This document shows, piece after piece, positions 1-6,433 of a stretch of 37,215 nt of DNA. Made by a program: the position numbers and the translations under genes. The notes beneath the pieces are model-generated. The model saw only the letters and a program-made list of their open reading frames with translations, was not told the DNA's origin and did no database searches. The stretch comes from an uncultured Monoglobus sp. (GTDB taxonomy: Bacteria > Bacillota > Clostridia > Monoglobales > Monoglobaceae), in NCBI GenBank assembly GCA_947624775.1, contig CANQLT010000017.1:1-37215 (forward strand). Direction: 5' to 3'. Positions within the stretch are counted from its first letter, which is position 1, and the number at the start of each line of letters is the position of its first letter.

Positions 1-5
1 CTCAT
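1..5 (-). CDS. First bases of a gene leaving the window (possible transposase)
   Basis: Only ATGAG of this gene is inside the window. The call rests on what precedes it: an AAGGAG ribosome site (minus-strand reading of bases 15-20) nine bases before the ATG, and a 17-bp-spaced promoter just upstream. Nothing can be said about the product from sequence. The IS-like terminus at 68 makes a transposase reading frame the likeliest guess. Confidence 0.5.
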
Positions 6-26
6 TTTAACACGCTCCTTGATTTA

Positions 27-55
27 ATTATATCATTCTCTTTTTTGCGTGTCCA
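27..55 (-). promoter_or_regulatory. Sigma-A promoter for the gene leaving the left edge
   Basis: On the minus strand a -35 box TGGACA (50-55) and a perfect -10 box TATAAT (27-32) are separated by exactly 17 bases. The -35 box lies in the putative IS terminal repeat, a common arrangement in insertion sequences. Confidence 0.7.
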
Positions 56-90
56 CTTTTATTATACAACTTTCGCCAAGTCCCTATTTT

Positions 91-160
91 CTAGTCTCTA
101 CGTTGGCGGCTCTCTCCCTTAAAAGGAGGAGAGCCGGGACGCCGAGGGCGGCGTCCCCCA
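91..160. repeat. Intergenic hairpin repeat (CAACGTAG family)
   Basis: Two adjacent hairpins are visible: GGCTCTC/GAGAGCC arms at 108-135, and a perfect 9-bp stem GGGACGCCG/CGGCGTCCC with a four-base loop at 136-157. On the minus strand the block ends CAACGTAGAGACTAG, which closely matches the CAACGTAGTGATTAG motif flanking the hairpin cluster at 23768-24006, so the two look like members of one dispersed family. Bases 69-90 and 161-290 show nothing else that I can support; the ORF-track frame 213-488 is a shadow of hicB. Confidence 0.5.
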
Positions 161-290
161 CTCACCTTGCATGTTGCCGAACAGATATACCTTGTCGCAG
201 TTATAGCTTTTATTGAAAATACAACAAGACATACTGTTTTATATACGCTTGTCAAAGCCGACATTAAAGGTCAATGCGGAATTGAAAAAT

Positions 291-324
291 ATAAAAAAAC
301 AGAGGCACGGCCGTACCTCTGTTA
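291..324 (-). terminator. Rho-independent terminator of hicAB
   Basis: On the minus strand just past the hicB stop, ACAGAGG and CCTCTGT arms enclose a GC-rich centre (299-322) and are followed by a run of seven T residues. Position and shape fit termination of the hicA-hicB transcript. Confidence 0.8.
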
Positions 325-343
325 AATCAAATTTTGTTGTTTT

Positions 344-730
344 TCAAGCGCGGTGTGAAAGGCGTTCTTTTAGCGCTTCCTGCAAAACCGCGGAGAAGTT
401 GATGCCTTCAAGTTCCGCCCTTGTGTTAAGCCAGCTGGGCAGAGACAGCGTCTTTTTCACGGCGCGGCTGTCGGTCTTTTTTCTGTAAGCTTCCGTGTCT
501 ATGTCTATAAGGCTGACTATTCCGCTGTCCGACTTCAAATTGATCGAAGGCGTCGGGATCTTTTCTTTGTTGTCCTCGGCTATACAAAGCCACATTGCCA
601 TTGCGTCGCGCGCCATTTCGATCGCGTCCGACAAATCATCACCGAATGTGTGACAGCCAGACAGGTCGGGCACAGACACCAAATATTTGTTGTCCTCTTG
701 AGTGAATATAACAGGATATACATATTTCAT
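344..730 (-). CDS. hicB: HicB-family antitoxin
   Basis: This 128-residue protein has the two-part HicB layout. The N-terminal half (about residues 1-50) is the degenerate RNase-H-like HicB fold, with the recognisable VYPVIFTQED, YLVSVPDLSGCHTFGD and LSDAIEMARDAM blocks. The C-terminal half (about 85-128, SRAVKKTLSLPSWLNTRAE) is a ribbon-helix-helix type DNA-binding segment. In the family, HicB neutralises HicA by direct binding and represses the operon. It follows hicA after 15 bases, with a GAGGTGA ribosome site before the ATG. The hicA-then-hicB order is common. The palindrome inside the promoter (951-964) is the obvious target for its DNA-binding half. No truncation or missing region is apparent. 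Confidence 0.92.
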   Translation of the reverse strand: MKYVYPVIFTQEDNKYLVSVPDLSGCHTFGDDLSDAIEMARDAMAMWLCIAEDNKEKIPTPSINLKSDSGIVSLIDIDTEAYRKKTDSRAVKKTLSLPSWLNTRAELEGINFSAVLQEALKERLSHRA

Positions 731-745
731 AAAATCACCTCAAAA

Positions 746-925
746 TTATTTTAAACCTGCGTCCTTTAAAATATTATTGGCCGTTTCGACAGGAATATCA
801 CCTTTATGTCTCGGAATCGGAATTTTTGTGCTTGTTCCGGGTTTTACCGCCATGTCATGGTTAGCGCCGCTGATAATTTGCCAACCCGCCTTTTTTAAAA
901 TACGTTCAAGTTCACGTTTGGTCAT
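746..925 (-). CDS. hicA: HicA-family mRNA interferase toxin (59 aa, absent from the ORF track)
   Basis: Translation of the minus strand from the ATG at 925 gives a 59-residue protein, just under the ORF-track cut-off. It shows the HicA double-stranded-RNA-binding-like fold: an opening helix (KRELERILKKAGW), the GANHDMAVKPG strand with the conserved catalytic histidine, then PIPRHKGDIP and a closing helix TANNILKDAGLK. Family members bind and cleave mRNA in the cytoplasm, arresting growth until HicB blocks them. The length is normal for HicA and the active-site histidine is present, so it looks intact. The ribosome site is GAGGTGGG. A strong promoter with an embedded palindrome lies directly upstream, and hicB follows 15 bases downstream. 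Confidence 0.92.
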   Translation of the reverse strand: MTKRELERILKKAGWQIISGANHDMAVKPGTSTKIPIPRHKGDIPVETANNILKDAGLK

Positions 926-942
926 ATTCCCACCTCGAATTT

Positions 943-971
943 ATTTTAACACGTAATATTACGTATGTCAA
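943..971 (-). promoter_or_regulatory. hicAB promoter with embedded palindromic operator
   Basis: On the minus strand a perfect -35 TTGACA (966-971) and a -10 TAAAAT (943-948) are spaced by 17 bases. The spacer contains a perfect 14-bp palindrome ACGTAATATTACGT (951-964). A dyad exactly between the promoter boxes is where a repressor would exclude RNA polymerase, so it is probably the HicB or HicAB operator. The operator role is inference; the promoter and the dyad are directly visible. Confidence 0.85.
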
Positions 972-993
972 GAAATAAATATTATATTCCAAA

Positions 994-1030
994 ACAAAAA
1001 GCGCGGGAATAGGCTTTGGCTATTCCCGCG
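994..1030 (-). terminator. Terminator of the ABC transporter operon
   Basis: A perfect 11-bp stem CGCGGGAATAG/CTATTCCCGCG (1002-1030) lies six bases beyond the ATPase stop codon. On the minus strand it is followed by CTTTTTGTTTT. This is a classical intrinsic terminator. Confidence 0.9.
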
Positions 1031-1036
1031 GGGTGT

Positions 1037-1831
1037 TTAGTTTAAAAGCGCTCTGTCGTTGGCGAATTCCTCGCCGCTGATGTCGGCGAATTTTTTTAGC
1101 AGGTCGTCGACCGTGAGCGACTTTTTCTCGTCGCCTTCGGCGCTGTAAATTATCCTGCCTTCGTGCATCATGATAAGCTTGTTGCCGTGGGTTATGGCGT
1201 CCTTCATGTTGTGGGTTATCATCATCGCGGTCAGGTCTTCCTCGCGGATAAACTTGTCCGAAAGCTCCAGCACGGTCGCCGCGGTCTTGGGATCGAGGGC
1301 CGCCGTGTGCTCGTCGAGCAGCAGCAGCTTGGGCTTCTGCATTACCGCCATCAGAAGCGTCAGCGCCTGGCGCTGGCCGCCCGACAGCAGTCCGACCTTG
1401 GTGGACAGCCTGTACTCAAGGCCGAGGCCCAGGTGGGACAGCATCTCTTTGTATACCTTGCGCTCCTTGTTGGTTATCGCCCATTTAAGGCCGTGGGATT
1501 TTCCTCTGCGATAGGCGATCGACATGTTTTCCTCGATCCACATGTCCGCGGCGGTGCCCATCATCGGGTCCTGGAACACGCGGCCGAGGTACTTGGCGCG
1601 CTTGTGCTCCGGCAGGCGCGTCACGTCTGCTCCGTCGATAACGATGCTGCCGCGGTCCACGCGGAACACGCCGCAAATGCTGTTGAGCAGCGTGGATTTT
1701 CCTGCGCCGTTGCCGCCGATTATCGTCACGAAGTCGCCTTCGTTAAGTGTCAGGTCAACGCCGCGCAAAGCCTGTTTCTCGTTGACGGTGCCCTTGTTGA
1801 ACGTCTTGTGGATATTTGTTACTTTAAGCAT
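1037..1831 (-). CDS. ABC transporter ATP-binding protein (TrpX-type importer)
   Basis: This 264-residue cytoplasmic ATPase would power the importer made with the two genes upstream. Visible motifs are Walker A GGNGAGKST (about residues 39-47), the ABC signature LSGGQRQ (about 150), Walker B LLLLDEH with its catalytic glutamate, and the switch histidine in MMITHN. It resembles COG1101 ATPases, which accompany ABC_sub_bind lipoproteins and COG4120 permeases. It overlaps the permease end by eight bases, which indicates translational coupling, and a terminator follows the stop. Substrate specificity cannot be read from an ATPase. All catalytic motifs are intact. Confidence 0.9.
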   Translation of the reverse strand: MLKVTNIHKTFNKGTVNEKQALRGVDLTLNEGDFVTIIGGNGAGKSTLLNSICGVFRVDRGSIVIDGADVTRLPEHKRAKYLGRVFQDPMMGTAADMWIEENMSIAYRRGKSHGLKWAITNKERKVYKEMLSHLGLGLEYRLSTKVGLLSGGQRQALTLLMAVMQKPKLLLLDEHTAALDPKTAATVLELSDKFIREEDLTAMMITHNMKDAITHGNKLIMMHEGRIIYSAEGDEKKSLTVDDLLKKFADISGEEFANDRALLN

Positions 1832-2729
1832 CCTGCGCCGCCTCCTTATCCGTTTTTCTTTCGGCTATTTTGCGTTTCCAATACGGCACGCCCAGGAATA
1901 CCGCGACAACCAGAGCCGACAGCATCTTCAGGTCGTTGGCGTCAAGACCCGTTTGGAGAATAAGGGTGATAACCATATAATATATTATGCCGCCGATGAC
2001 CGCCGCCAGAAGCTTCAGCGCGAAGTTCTTGAATATCCGGCTCAGCAGCACCTCGCCGATAATGACCGCCGCAAGGCCGATAACGATCGCGCCGCGGCCC
2101 ATGTTGATGTCGGCGAAGCCCTGATACTGCGCCAGCAGCGCGCCCGACAGAGCGACCAGGCCGTTTGACAGCACAAGGCCGATTATCTTGTTGGTCTCGG
2201 TGTTGATTCCGTTGGCTCTCGCCATTTTCTGGTTGCAGCCCGTGGCGCGCAGCGAGTGGCCCAGCTCGGTGCCGAAGAACCAGTACATGACCGCGATGAT
2301 AACGACAACGAATATTGCGCCCGTGAGTATCGCGCCGGAAATGTTGCGCAGAGAGATCATGAGGTCATACTTTTCGACTGAGAGCGGCAGGTTCGCCTTC
2401 TGGGACATGATGCGCAGGTTTACCGAGTACAGAATAAACTGGGTCAGAATACCCGCGAGTATGGCCGGTATGCCGAACTTGGTGTGGAAAATTCCGGTTA
2501 TCAGACCCGCCAGACAGCCCGCGATAAAGGCGATAAGCAGAGCGAGCCACACGTTCATGCCTCCGGTCACGCAGACAACCAGCGTCGCGCCGCCCGTGGC
2601 CATGGTGCCGTCGACCGTAAGGTCGGCGACATCCAGTATCCTGAACGTTATGTAAACGCCCATCGCCATAATGCCCCAGATTATGCCCTGCGCTATCGCG
2701 CCCGGCATGGGGGCAAAAATACTTAGCAT
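1824..2729 (-). CDS. ABC transporter permease (COG4120-like)
   Basis: This 301-residue integral membrane protein has about eight to nine hydrophobic segments and resembles branched-chain/ribose-type permeases. The N-terminal part reads MPGAIAQGIIWGIMAMGVYITFRILDVADLTVDGTMATGG, typical of the permease paired with ABC_sub_bind lipoproteins. A cytoplasmic loop containing ELGHSLRATGCNQKMARANGI is in the usual place for contact with the ATPase. It lies between the lipoprotein gene (89-base gap carrying a hairpin) and the ATPase gene (8-base overlap). The ribosome site is GGAAGGATG, a few bases before the ATG. Related systems are annotated for tryptophan or tyrosine, but the ligand here is unproven. 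Confidence 0.88.
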   Translation of the reverse strand: MLSIFAPMPGAIAQGIIWGIMAMGVYITFRILDVADLTVDGTMATGGATLVVCVTGGMNVWLALLIAFIAGCLAGLITGIFHTKFGIPAILAGILTQFILYSVNLRIMSQKANLPLSVEKYDLMISLRNISGAILTGAIFVVVIIAVMYWFFGTELGHSLRATGCNQKMARANGINTETNKIIGLVLSNGLVALSGALLAQYQGFADINMGRGAIVIGLAAVIIGEVLLSRIFKNFALKLLAAVIGGIIYYMVITLILQTGLDANDLKMLSALVVAVFLGVPYWKRKIAERKTDKEAAQDA

Positions 2730-2763
2730 TTATATCATCCTTCCGTTTGTGTTTAGCAAAGAA

Positions 2764-2797
2764 ATTTGCAATGAGGCGGTTCCGCCCCATTGCAAAT
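2764..2797 (-). terminator. Intercistronic hairpin between lipoprotein and permease genes
   Basis: On the minus strand ATTTGCAATG and CATTGCAAAT arms extend through a G-U pair and GGCGG/CCGCC to an almost unbroken 16-bp stem. A weak T-rich stretch follows. Such hairpins after a binding-protein gene commonly stabilise the upstream message or partly terminate transcription, so that the binding protein is made in excess. Which of these applies here is inference. Confidence 0.65.
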
Positions 2798-2818
2798 CCG
2801 TATTCGGTTTGATTTTGA

Positions 2819-3850
2819 TTATTCGGCGGCTTCCTCGGCCAGAGCCTCGTAATCATCGGGGATCGTGATTCCCAGCGCCTCGGCGCGCTCGGGTGAATAC
2901 ATCTTTGTGAGATCCTCGGCGTATCTGATCTCCATCTCGGCGGGATCCTTGCCGTTTACAAGTATGTCATAAGCCATCTCGCCCGCGGCCTGACCAAGGT
3001 TGTAGTAAGAGATAGAGAGAGTGGCGATGCCGCAGGCTCTGCAGATGCCCTCCTCACCGGCGATAACCGGAATGTTTGCGGGAACCGCGATGTTAGCGAC
3101 GATCTCGCCGTTGGCCGCAACCGTGTTGTCTGTGGGGATATAGAGCGCGTCCGCGCTGCCGCATGCCGTTGTGGTTACCGCCGCGATGTCATTGGAGTCC
3201 GCGAAAGGATACTCGGTCGTGGTGTAGCCCAGCTTTGCGAGCTCAGCCGCGACGATGTCGATCTGATACTTCGAGTTGGCCTCGTTTGAGCAGTAGAGCA
3301 GACCGATGTTTTTCGCGTCGGGCAAAAGCTCTTTGAACATAGCCGCCTGTTCCTCCAGAGGCGCCAGATCGGCTGTGCCCGTGATATTTCTGCCGGTCGT
3401 GCCCGTCCAGTCGTCGATATCGAGAGCCGTGGCGTAGTCTGTGATGGATGTGCCCACGATCGGGATCGAGTCTGTGGCGGCCGCCGCTGCCTGAAGCGCG
3501 GGAGTCGCGTTGGCAAAGATCAGGTCAACGTTTGAGGAAACCTGCTGATTGGCGATAGTGGCGCATGTCGCGCTGTCGCCGGCCGCGTTCTGAAGATCGA
3601 ACTCAACCTTGTCGCCCAGCTTGTCCTTAAGAGTGTCCATAAATCCCTCGGTCGCCTTGTCGAGAGCCTCGTGCTGGACCAGCTGAATGAGACCGATGCT
3701 GTAGCTCTCGGCGGAATCGGCCTTGGATTCGGCGCTGTCGCCCGATGTGCCGCTTGTGGTTCCTCCGGTGGTGCCGCCGCAGCCCGCCAGAGACATAACC
3801 GTGAGAGCGGAAGCGGCCAGAATTGCCAGTAACTTTTTCATTTTTTTCAT
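2819..3850 (-). CDS. ABC transporter substrate-binding lipoprotein (ABC_sub_bind, TrpX-like)
   Basis: This 343-residue protein starts with a lipoprotein signal peptide; the lipobox LAGC puts the lipidated cysteine at about residue 24. A Ser/Gly/Thr-rich linker follows, then a two-lobed periplasmic-binding fold. Blocks such as YSIGLIQLVQHEALDKATEGF, DLIFANATPALQAAAAAT and PIVGTSITDYATALD are typical of PF04392/COG2984. It should sit on the outer face of the membrane and deliver a small ligand to the permease. I chose the ATG at 3850, ten bases after AAAGGAG; the methionine three codons later is a weaker alternative. It is the first gene of the operon, behind a strong promoter with a short leader, and no T-box or riboswitch is visible. 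Amino-acid specificity is a family guess only. Confidence 0.9.
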   Translation of the reverse strand: MKKMKKLLAILAASALTVMSLAGCGGTTGGTTSGTSGDSAESKADSAESYSIGLIQLVQHEALDKATEGFMDTLKDKLGDKVEFDLQNAAGDSATCATIANQQVSSNVDLIFANATPALQAAAAATDSIPIVGTSITDYATALDIDDWTGTTGRNITGTADLAPLEEQAAMFKELLPDAKNIGLLYCSNEANSKYQIDIVAAELAKLGYTTTEYPFADSNDIAAVTTTACGSADALYIPTDNTVAANGEIVANIAVPANIPVIAGEEGICRACGIATLSISYYNLGQAAGEMAYDILVNGKDPAEMEIRYAEDLTKMYSPERAEALGITIPDDYEALAEEAAE

Positions 3851-3901
3851 AAAACATAAGCTCCTTTTGGAAAAATTTTTATTTAATTTCGCCTAAAATT
3901 T

Positions 3902-3930
3902 ATTTTACCATTTTATTGAAACATTGTCAA
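3902..3930 (-). promoter_or_regulatory. Promoter of the ABC transporter operon
   Basis: A minus-strand TTGACA (3925-3930) and TAAAAT (3902-3907) are separated by 17 bases. The resulting leader is only about 45 bases long and holds the AAAGGAG ribosome site, which leaves no room for a riboswitch. Confidence 0.85.
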
Positions 3931-4090
3931 GAAAAACTACCAAATAAGACCAATTTTCTGTCTTAAAATTATTCCTAATATTAAAATATCGCCAATTGAT
4001 TGTTATGAAGTATTTACATTATGTATATGAATTAGTAAATCATATATAAAACAAAATATGAATTGTACAATGTAATAGGGTGAAATAATT

Positions 4091-4426
4091 ATGAACAGAA
4101 AAAAGTTTGATTTTAAACCGATCGGAAAAGCGATAAAAGCGGCGAGATGTGATCGGGGTCTGTCCAGAAACGGATTGGCGGATCTGGTATATATTTCGCC
4201 GAGATACATCGCGTCGATCGAAAACAACGGTCAGCACCCGAGTCTGCAAATTTTTTATGATATTATAACCGAACTGAATTTATCGGTGGACAAGTATTTT
4301 TATCCTGAGGCGCAGGATAACAAATCGGAACTGCGAGACAGGGTGGACGCGGTTCTTGACACATTGGATGATAAAGATTTAAGCGTGATCATGGCAACAG
4401 CCAAGGCTTTGCAATACAAAAAATAA
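4091..4426 (+). CDS. XRE-family helix-turn-helix regulator
   Basis: This 111-residue protein carries an N-terminal HTH_3 domain (about residues 10-68): IGKAIKAARCDRGLSRNGLADLVYISPRYIASIENNGQHPSLQIFYDIITEL, with the usual helix-turn-helix spacing. The C-terminal 40 residues are helical (RDRVDAVLDTLDDKDLSVIMATAKAL) and could be a dimerisation tail. It is transcribed divergently from the ABC operon. A small ribbon-helix-helix gene begins 17 bases after its stop and comEC follows that. Base composition is more AT-rich than its neighbours, which hints at acquisition. The promoter is not convincing. The regulatory target is unknown; candidates are its own unit and comEC. Confidence 0.85.
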   Translation: MNRKKFDFKPIGKAIKAARCDRGLSRNGLADLVYISPRYIASIENNGQHPSLQIFYDIITELNLSVDKYFYPEAQDNKSELRDRVDAVLDTLDDKDLSVIMATAKALQYKK

Positions 4427-4443
4427 TTAAGCGAGGTGCGGTT

Positions 4444-4626
4444 ATGTTTAAAATAGATAACGAATTTCAAAATGCCAATATCTCAAGGACGATAAGATTT
4501 ACCGAAAAGCTTTTTGACGAGCTCAGCATGTACGCGGCAAAAAATAATATATCGTTTAATTATCTTGTGTTGCAGTGCTGCAAATACGCGCTGGATAATC
4601 TTGACGAGTCCTCAAAGACCGAATAA
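4444..4626 (+). CDS. Small ribbon-helix-helix (Arc/CopG-like) protein
   Basis: This 60-residue protein has the segment NISRTIRFTEKLFDELSMYAAKNNISFNYLVLQCCKYALDNL. It reads as a beta strand followed by two helices, the ribbon-helix-helix fold of Arc-type DNA-binding proteins. A GAGGTG ribosome site precedes the ATG. It lies 17 bases after the XRE gene and 30 bases before comEC, so all three may share a message. It could be a co-repressor or the antitoxin-like half of a lost module; no toxin gene is next to it. Two adjacent cysteines (QCC) in the second helix are unusual. Confidence 0.72.
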   Translation: MFKIDNEFQNANISRTIRFTEKLFDELSMYAAKNNISFNYLVLQCCKYALDNLDESSKTE

Positions 4627-4656
4627 GGCGGTACTATATTATAAAGTAAAGGCGGG

Positions 4657-6297
4657 ATGGAGATGTTTGGGCGCGGGGTGCGGTTTTTCAGATACCGCTA
4701 TCTGGTCGCTTTTGTGACGCTTTTTATTGTCGGCGATTCTCTGGCGGTGTTCGGCGGGCTCGCAAGCGGCGGGCCGCGCTTTTTTGCGTGTTTTTTGGTC
4801 GGCGGAGCGGCGTGTCTCATCGTCGCCTTTGTTTTCGCGCTGAGAAAAACGCCCCGGTTCGGAGCGGCGGCGCTGTGCGCCGTATACTTTGCGGCTCTGC
4901 TGCTGGGGCTGGGCACCGCGTCGGGATATTACGGGGCCAAAATGAAAACCGCAAAAGAATTAGACGGCAAAACCGCCGAGGTTTATTGCTGCATTGTCTC
5001 GGAGCCGACGCCGAGCCGATCGGGCAAGACCCTTACCGCCGAGGTCAGACCCGCGTCGATAACGGCGGACAGCGCTGAAATTAAAACAAGCGGCAAAATT
5101 TTTGTGTCGATGCCGCTTGGAACCGAGGCGGAGCGTGGCGACGGGTTTTACCTTAAAGGAAAACTGACGGTCCCGACCGATGATCTGGACGGTTTCGATT
5201 ACCGCCGCTACCGCCTGAGCCGCGGCAGCTGCTTGAATATGTTCGCGGCCGAGGCGGAGGAGACGGAGCTGCGCATGACGGCTTATGACAGATTTTTGGG
5301 CGCTGCCGCTGCCGTGCGGAAAAAGATCTTTGATTACTGCGATACGGTCTTTCCCGAGGCCGACGCCGCGGCGCTGATGAAAGGCATTTTGACCGGCAGC
5401 CGCGAGGATTTTTCCGATGAGTTTTACGGGCTCATGTCGGGCTCTGGCTTTATGCACATCGCGGCGGTGTCGGGCCTGCATATAGGCTTTCTGTGCGGTT
5501 TTGTGTTTTTTATGCTGAGAGTTTTCGGGCGAAAGACAAGGGCGCTTTTCGCCGCGCCTATCTTGATTTTTTATATGGCGGTCGCGGATTTTTCGCCGTC
5601 GGTCGTCCGCGCAGTTATTATGACGTGCATCGTTCTGGCGTCGTGGCTGTTTGAGAAAACCCCCGATCTGCCCACCTCTCTTTTTGCCTCGGCACTTATC
5701 CAGTGTCTGATAAATCCTTTTGTGACCGCAAGCGTCAGCTTTATGATGTCATACATGGCAACGTTGGCGCTGATCCTGTTTATGCCGCCGCTTGAACCGC
5801 TGATTCGGCGACTTGGCGCGGGAGCGGCGCGGCTTTTGGGGAAACACAAATTATTTTCGTCCGAGAGAGCGGGCAACATCATATACGGCGCGTGCCTCGC
5901 GGTTTTGACTTCCGCGGCCGTGTCGCTGGCGTGCCAGTTAGGAATAACGCCGATAATCCTTCACTATTTCGGGCGCGCGTCCCTGCTGTCGTTTGTCGGC
6001 AACATTGGTGTAGTTCCATGCACTATGGTCGTGTTTGTGGCGGGGCTGATCTGCGCCGCTGTTTACTGCGCGAGCCCGAATATTTCTGCGATGCTCAGTT
6101 TTGTCGCGGTCTATCCGTTCCTTAAAATTATTATCGCCTTGGCGAACGTCTTTTCGAAATTTTCATACGAGACGATGTATACTCCCGGATTTTTCGCGTC
6201 GATCCTTTATTATTTCCTCGCTCTGATATTGCTGAATTTTCTGACCAATATTTCCGAAAAATACGGCTCAGGTCCCGCAAGTGCCGAAAATCCGTGA
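4657..6297 (+). CDS. comEC: ComEC/Rec2-family DNA-uptake channel, short form without the beta-lactamase-like domain
   Basis: ComEC forms the membrane channel that passes single-stranded DNA into competent cells. The N-terminal part has membrane segments and the soluble DUF4131 region (about residues 25-190). The Competence domain follows with the signature HIAAVSGLHIGFLCGF (about 266-281) and a series of membrane helices to the end. The protein is 546 residues. Full-length members are about 700-800 and end in a metallo-beta-lactamase-like domain, which is missing here; the frame ends cleanly and a new promoter follows within 50 bases. Short ComEC proteins exist in Clostridia, so this need not be a pseudogene. 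The start is uncertain: the track ATG at 4657, an ATG at 4663 and a GTG at 4678 all have weak ribosome sites. Confidence 0.85.
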   Translation: MEMFGRGVRFFRYRYLVAFVTLFIVGDSLAVFGGLASGGPRFFACFLVGGAACLIVAFVFALRKTPRFGAAALCAVYFAALLLGLGTASGYYGAKMKTAKELDGKTAEVYCCIVSEPTPSRSGKTLTAEVRPASITADSAEIKTSGKIFVSMPLGTEAERGDGFYLKGKLTVPTDDLDGFDYRRYRLSRGSCLNMFAAEAEETELRMTAYDRFLGAAAAVRKKIFDYCDTVFPEADAAALMKGILTGSREDFSDEFYGLMSGSGFMHIAAVSGLHIGFLCGFVFFMLRVFGRKTRALFAAPILIFYMAVADFSPSVVRAVIMTCIVLASWLFEKTPDLPTSLFASALIQCLINPFVTASVSFMMSYMATLALILFMPPLEPLIRRLGAGAARLLGKHKLFSSERAGNIIYGACLAVLTSAAVSLACQLGITPIILHYFGRASLLSFVGNIGVVPCTMVVFVAGLICAAVYCASPNISAMLSFVAVYPFLKIIIALANVFSKFSYETMYTPGFFASILYYFLALILLNFLTNISEKYGSGPASAENP

Positions 6298-6340
6298 TTT
6301 TCTCGAATAAAAAATTTTTTGACTTTTTTTGAAAAAACTA

Positions 6341-6368
6341 TTGACAAATAAAAAAATCGTGCTATAAT
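6341..6368 (+). promoter_or_regulatory. Promoter of the ctsR-mcsA-mcsB-clpC operon
   Basis: Perfect TTGACA (6341-6346) and TATAAT (6363-6368) boxes are spaced by 16 bases. Transcription would start within or next to the CtsR operator that begins ten bases downstream. Confidence 0.9.
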
Positions 6369-6377
6369 AGGGTTGTA

Positions 6378-6400
6378 AGTCAAAGAAAGTCAAAGTCAAA
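6378..6400 (+). promoter_or_regulatory. CtsR operator (heptad repeat)
   Basis: AGTCAAAGAAAGTCAAA (6378-6394) matches the established CtsR box, a direct repeat of RGTCAAA separated by NAN. A further GTCAAA half-site follows immediately at 6395-6400. Its position just downstream of the -10 box fits repression by blocking initiation, so CtsR should repress its own operon. Confidence 0.93.
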
Positions 6401-6433
6401 TTTGATAATAATATGTCGGGAAGTGATTAAAAA

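Larger units (their letters stand above)
1..68 (-). mobile_element. Probable terminus of an insertion sequence running out of the left edge
   Basis: Read on the minus strand from base 68, the sequence starts TGTATAATAAAAGTGGACA, which resembles the terminal inverted repeats of IS3-family (IS150-like) elements, many of which begin TGT and carry a GTGGACA or GTTAGACA block about 15 bases in. A strong promoter, a ribosome site and an ATG follow within the next 65 bases, as expected for a first transposase frame. A similar outward-facing block lies at the right edge (37148 onward). The rest of the element is outside the window, so no transposase can be read and the family assignment rests on pattern resemblance only. 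It could instead be the 5' region of an ordinary gene. Confidence 0.4.

Noticed and set aside
213-488. Plus-strand 91-aa ORF near the left end
   Set aside because: It overlaps hicB and its terminator in antisense and shows no family features.
1163-1963. Plus-strand 266-aa ORF
   Set aside because: It is antisense to the ABC ATPase and permease genes, has low-complexity His/Arg/Ala-rich composition and no ribosome site; a shadow frame.
3851-3901. Riboswitch or T-box before the amino-acid-type ABC operon
   Set aside because: The promoter leaves only about 45 bases of leader, too short for either.
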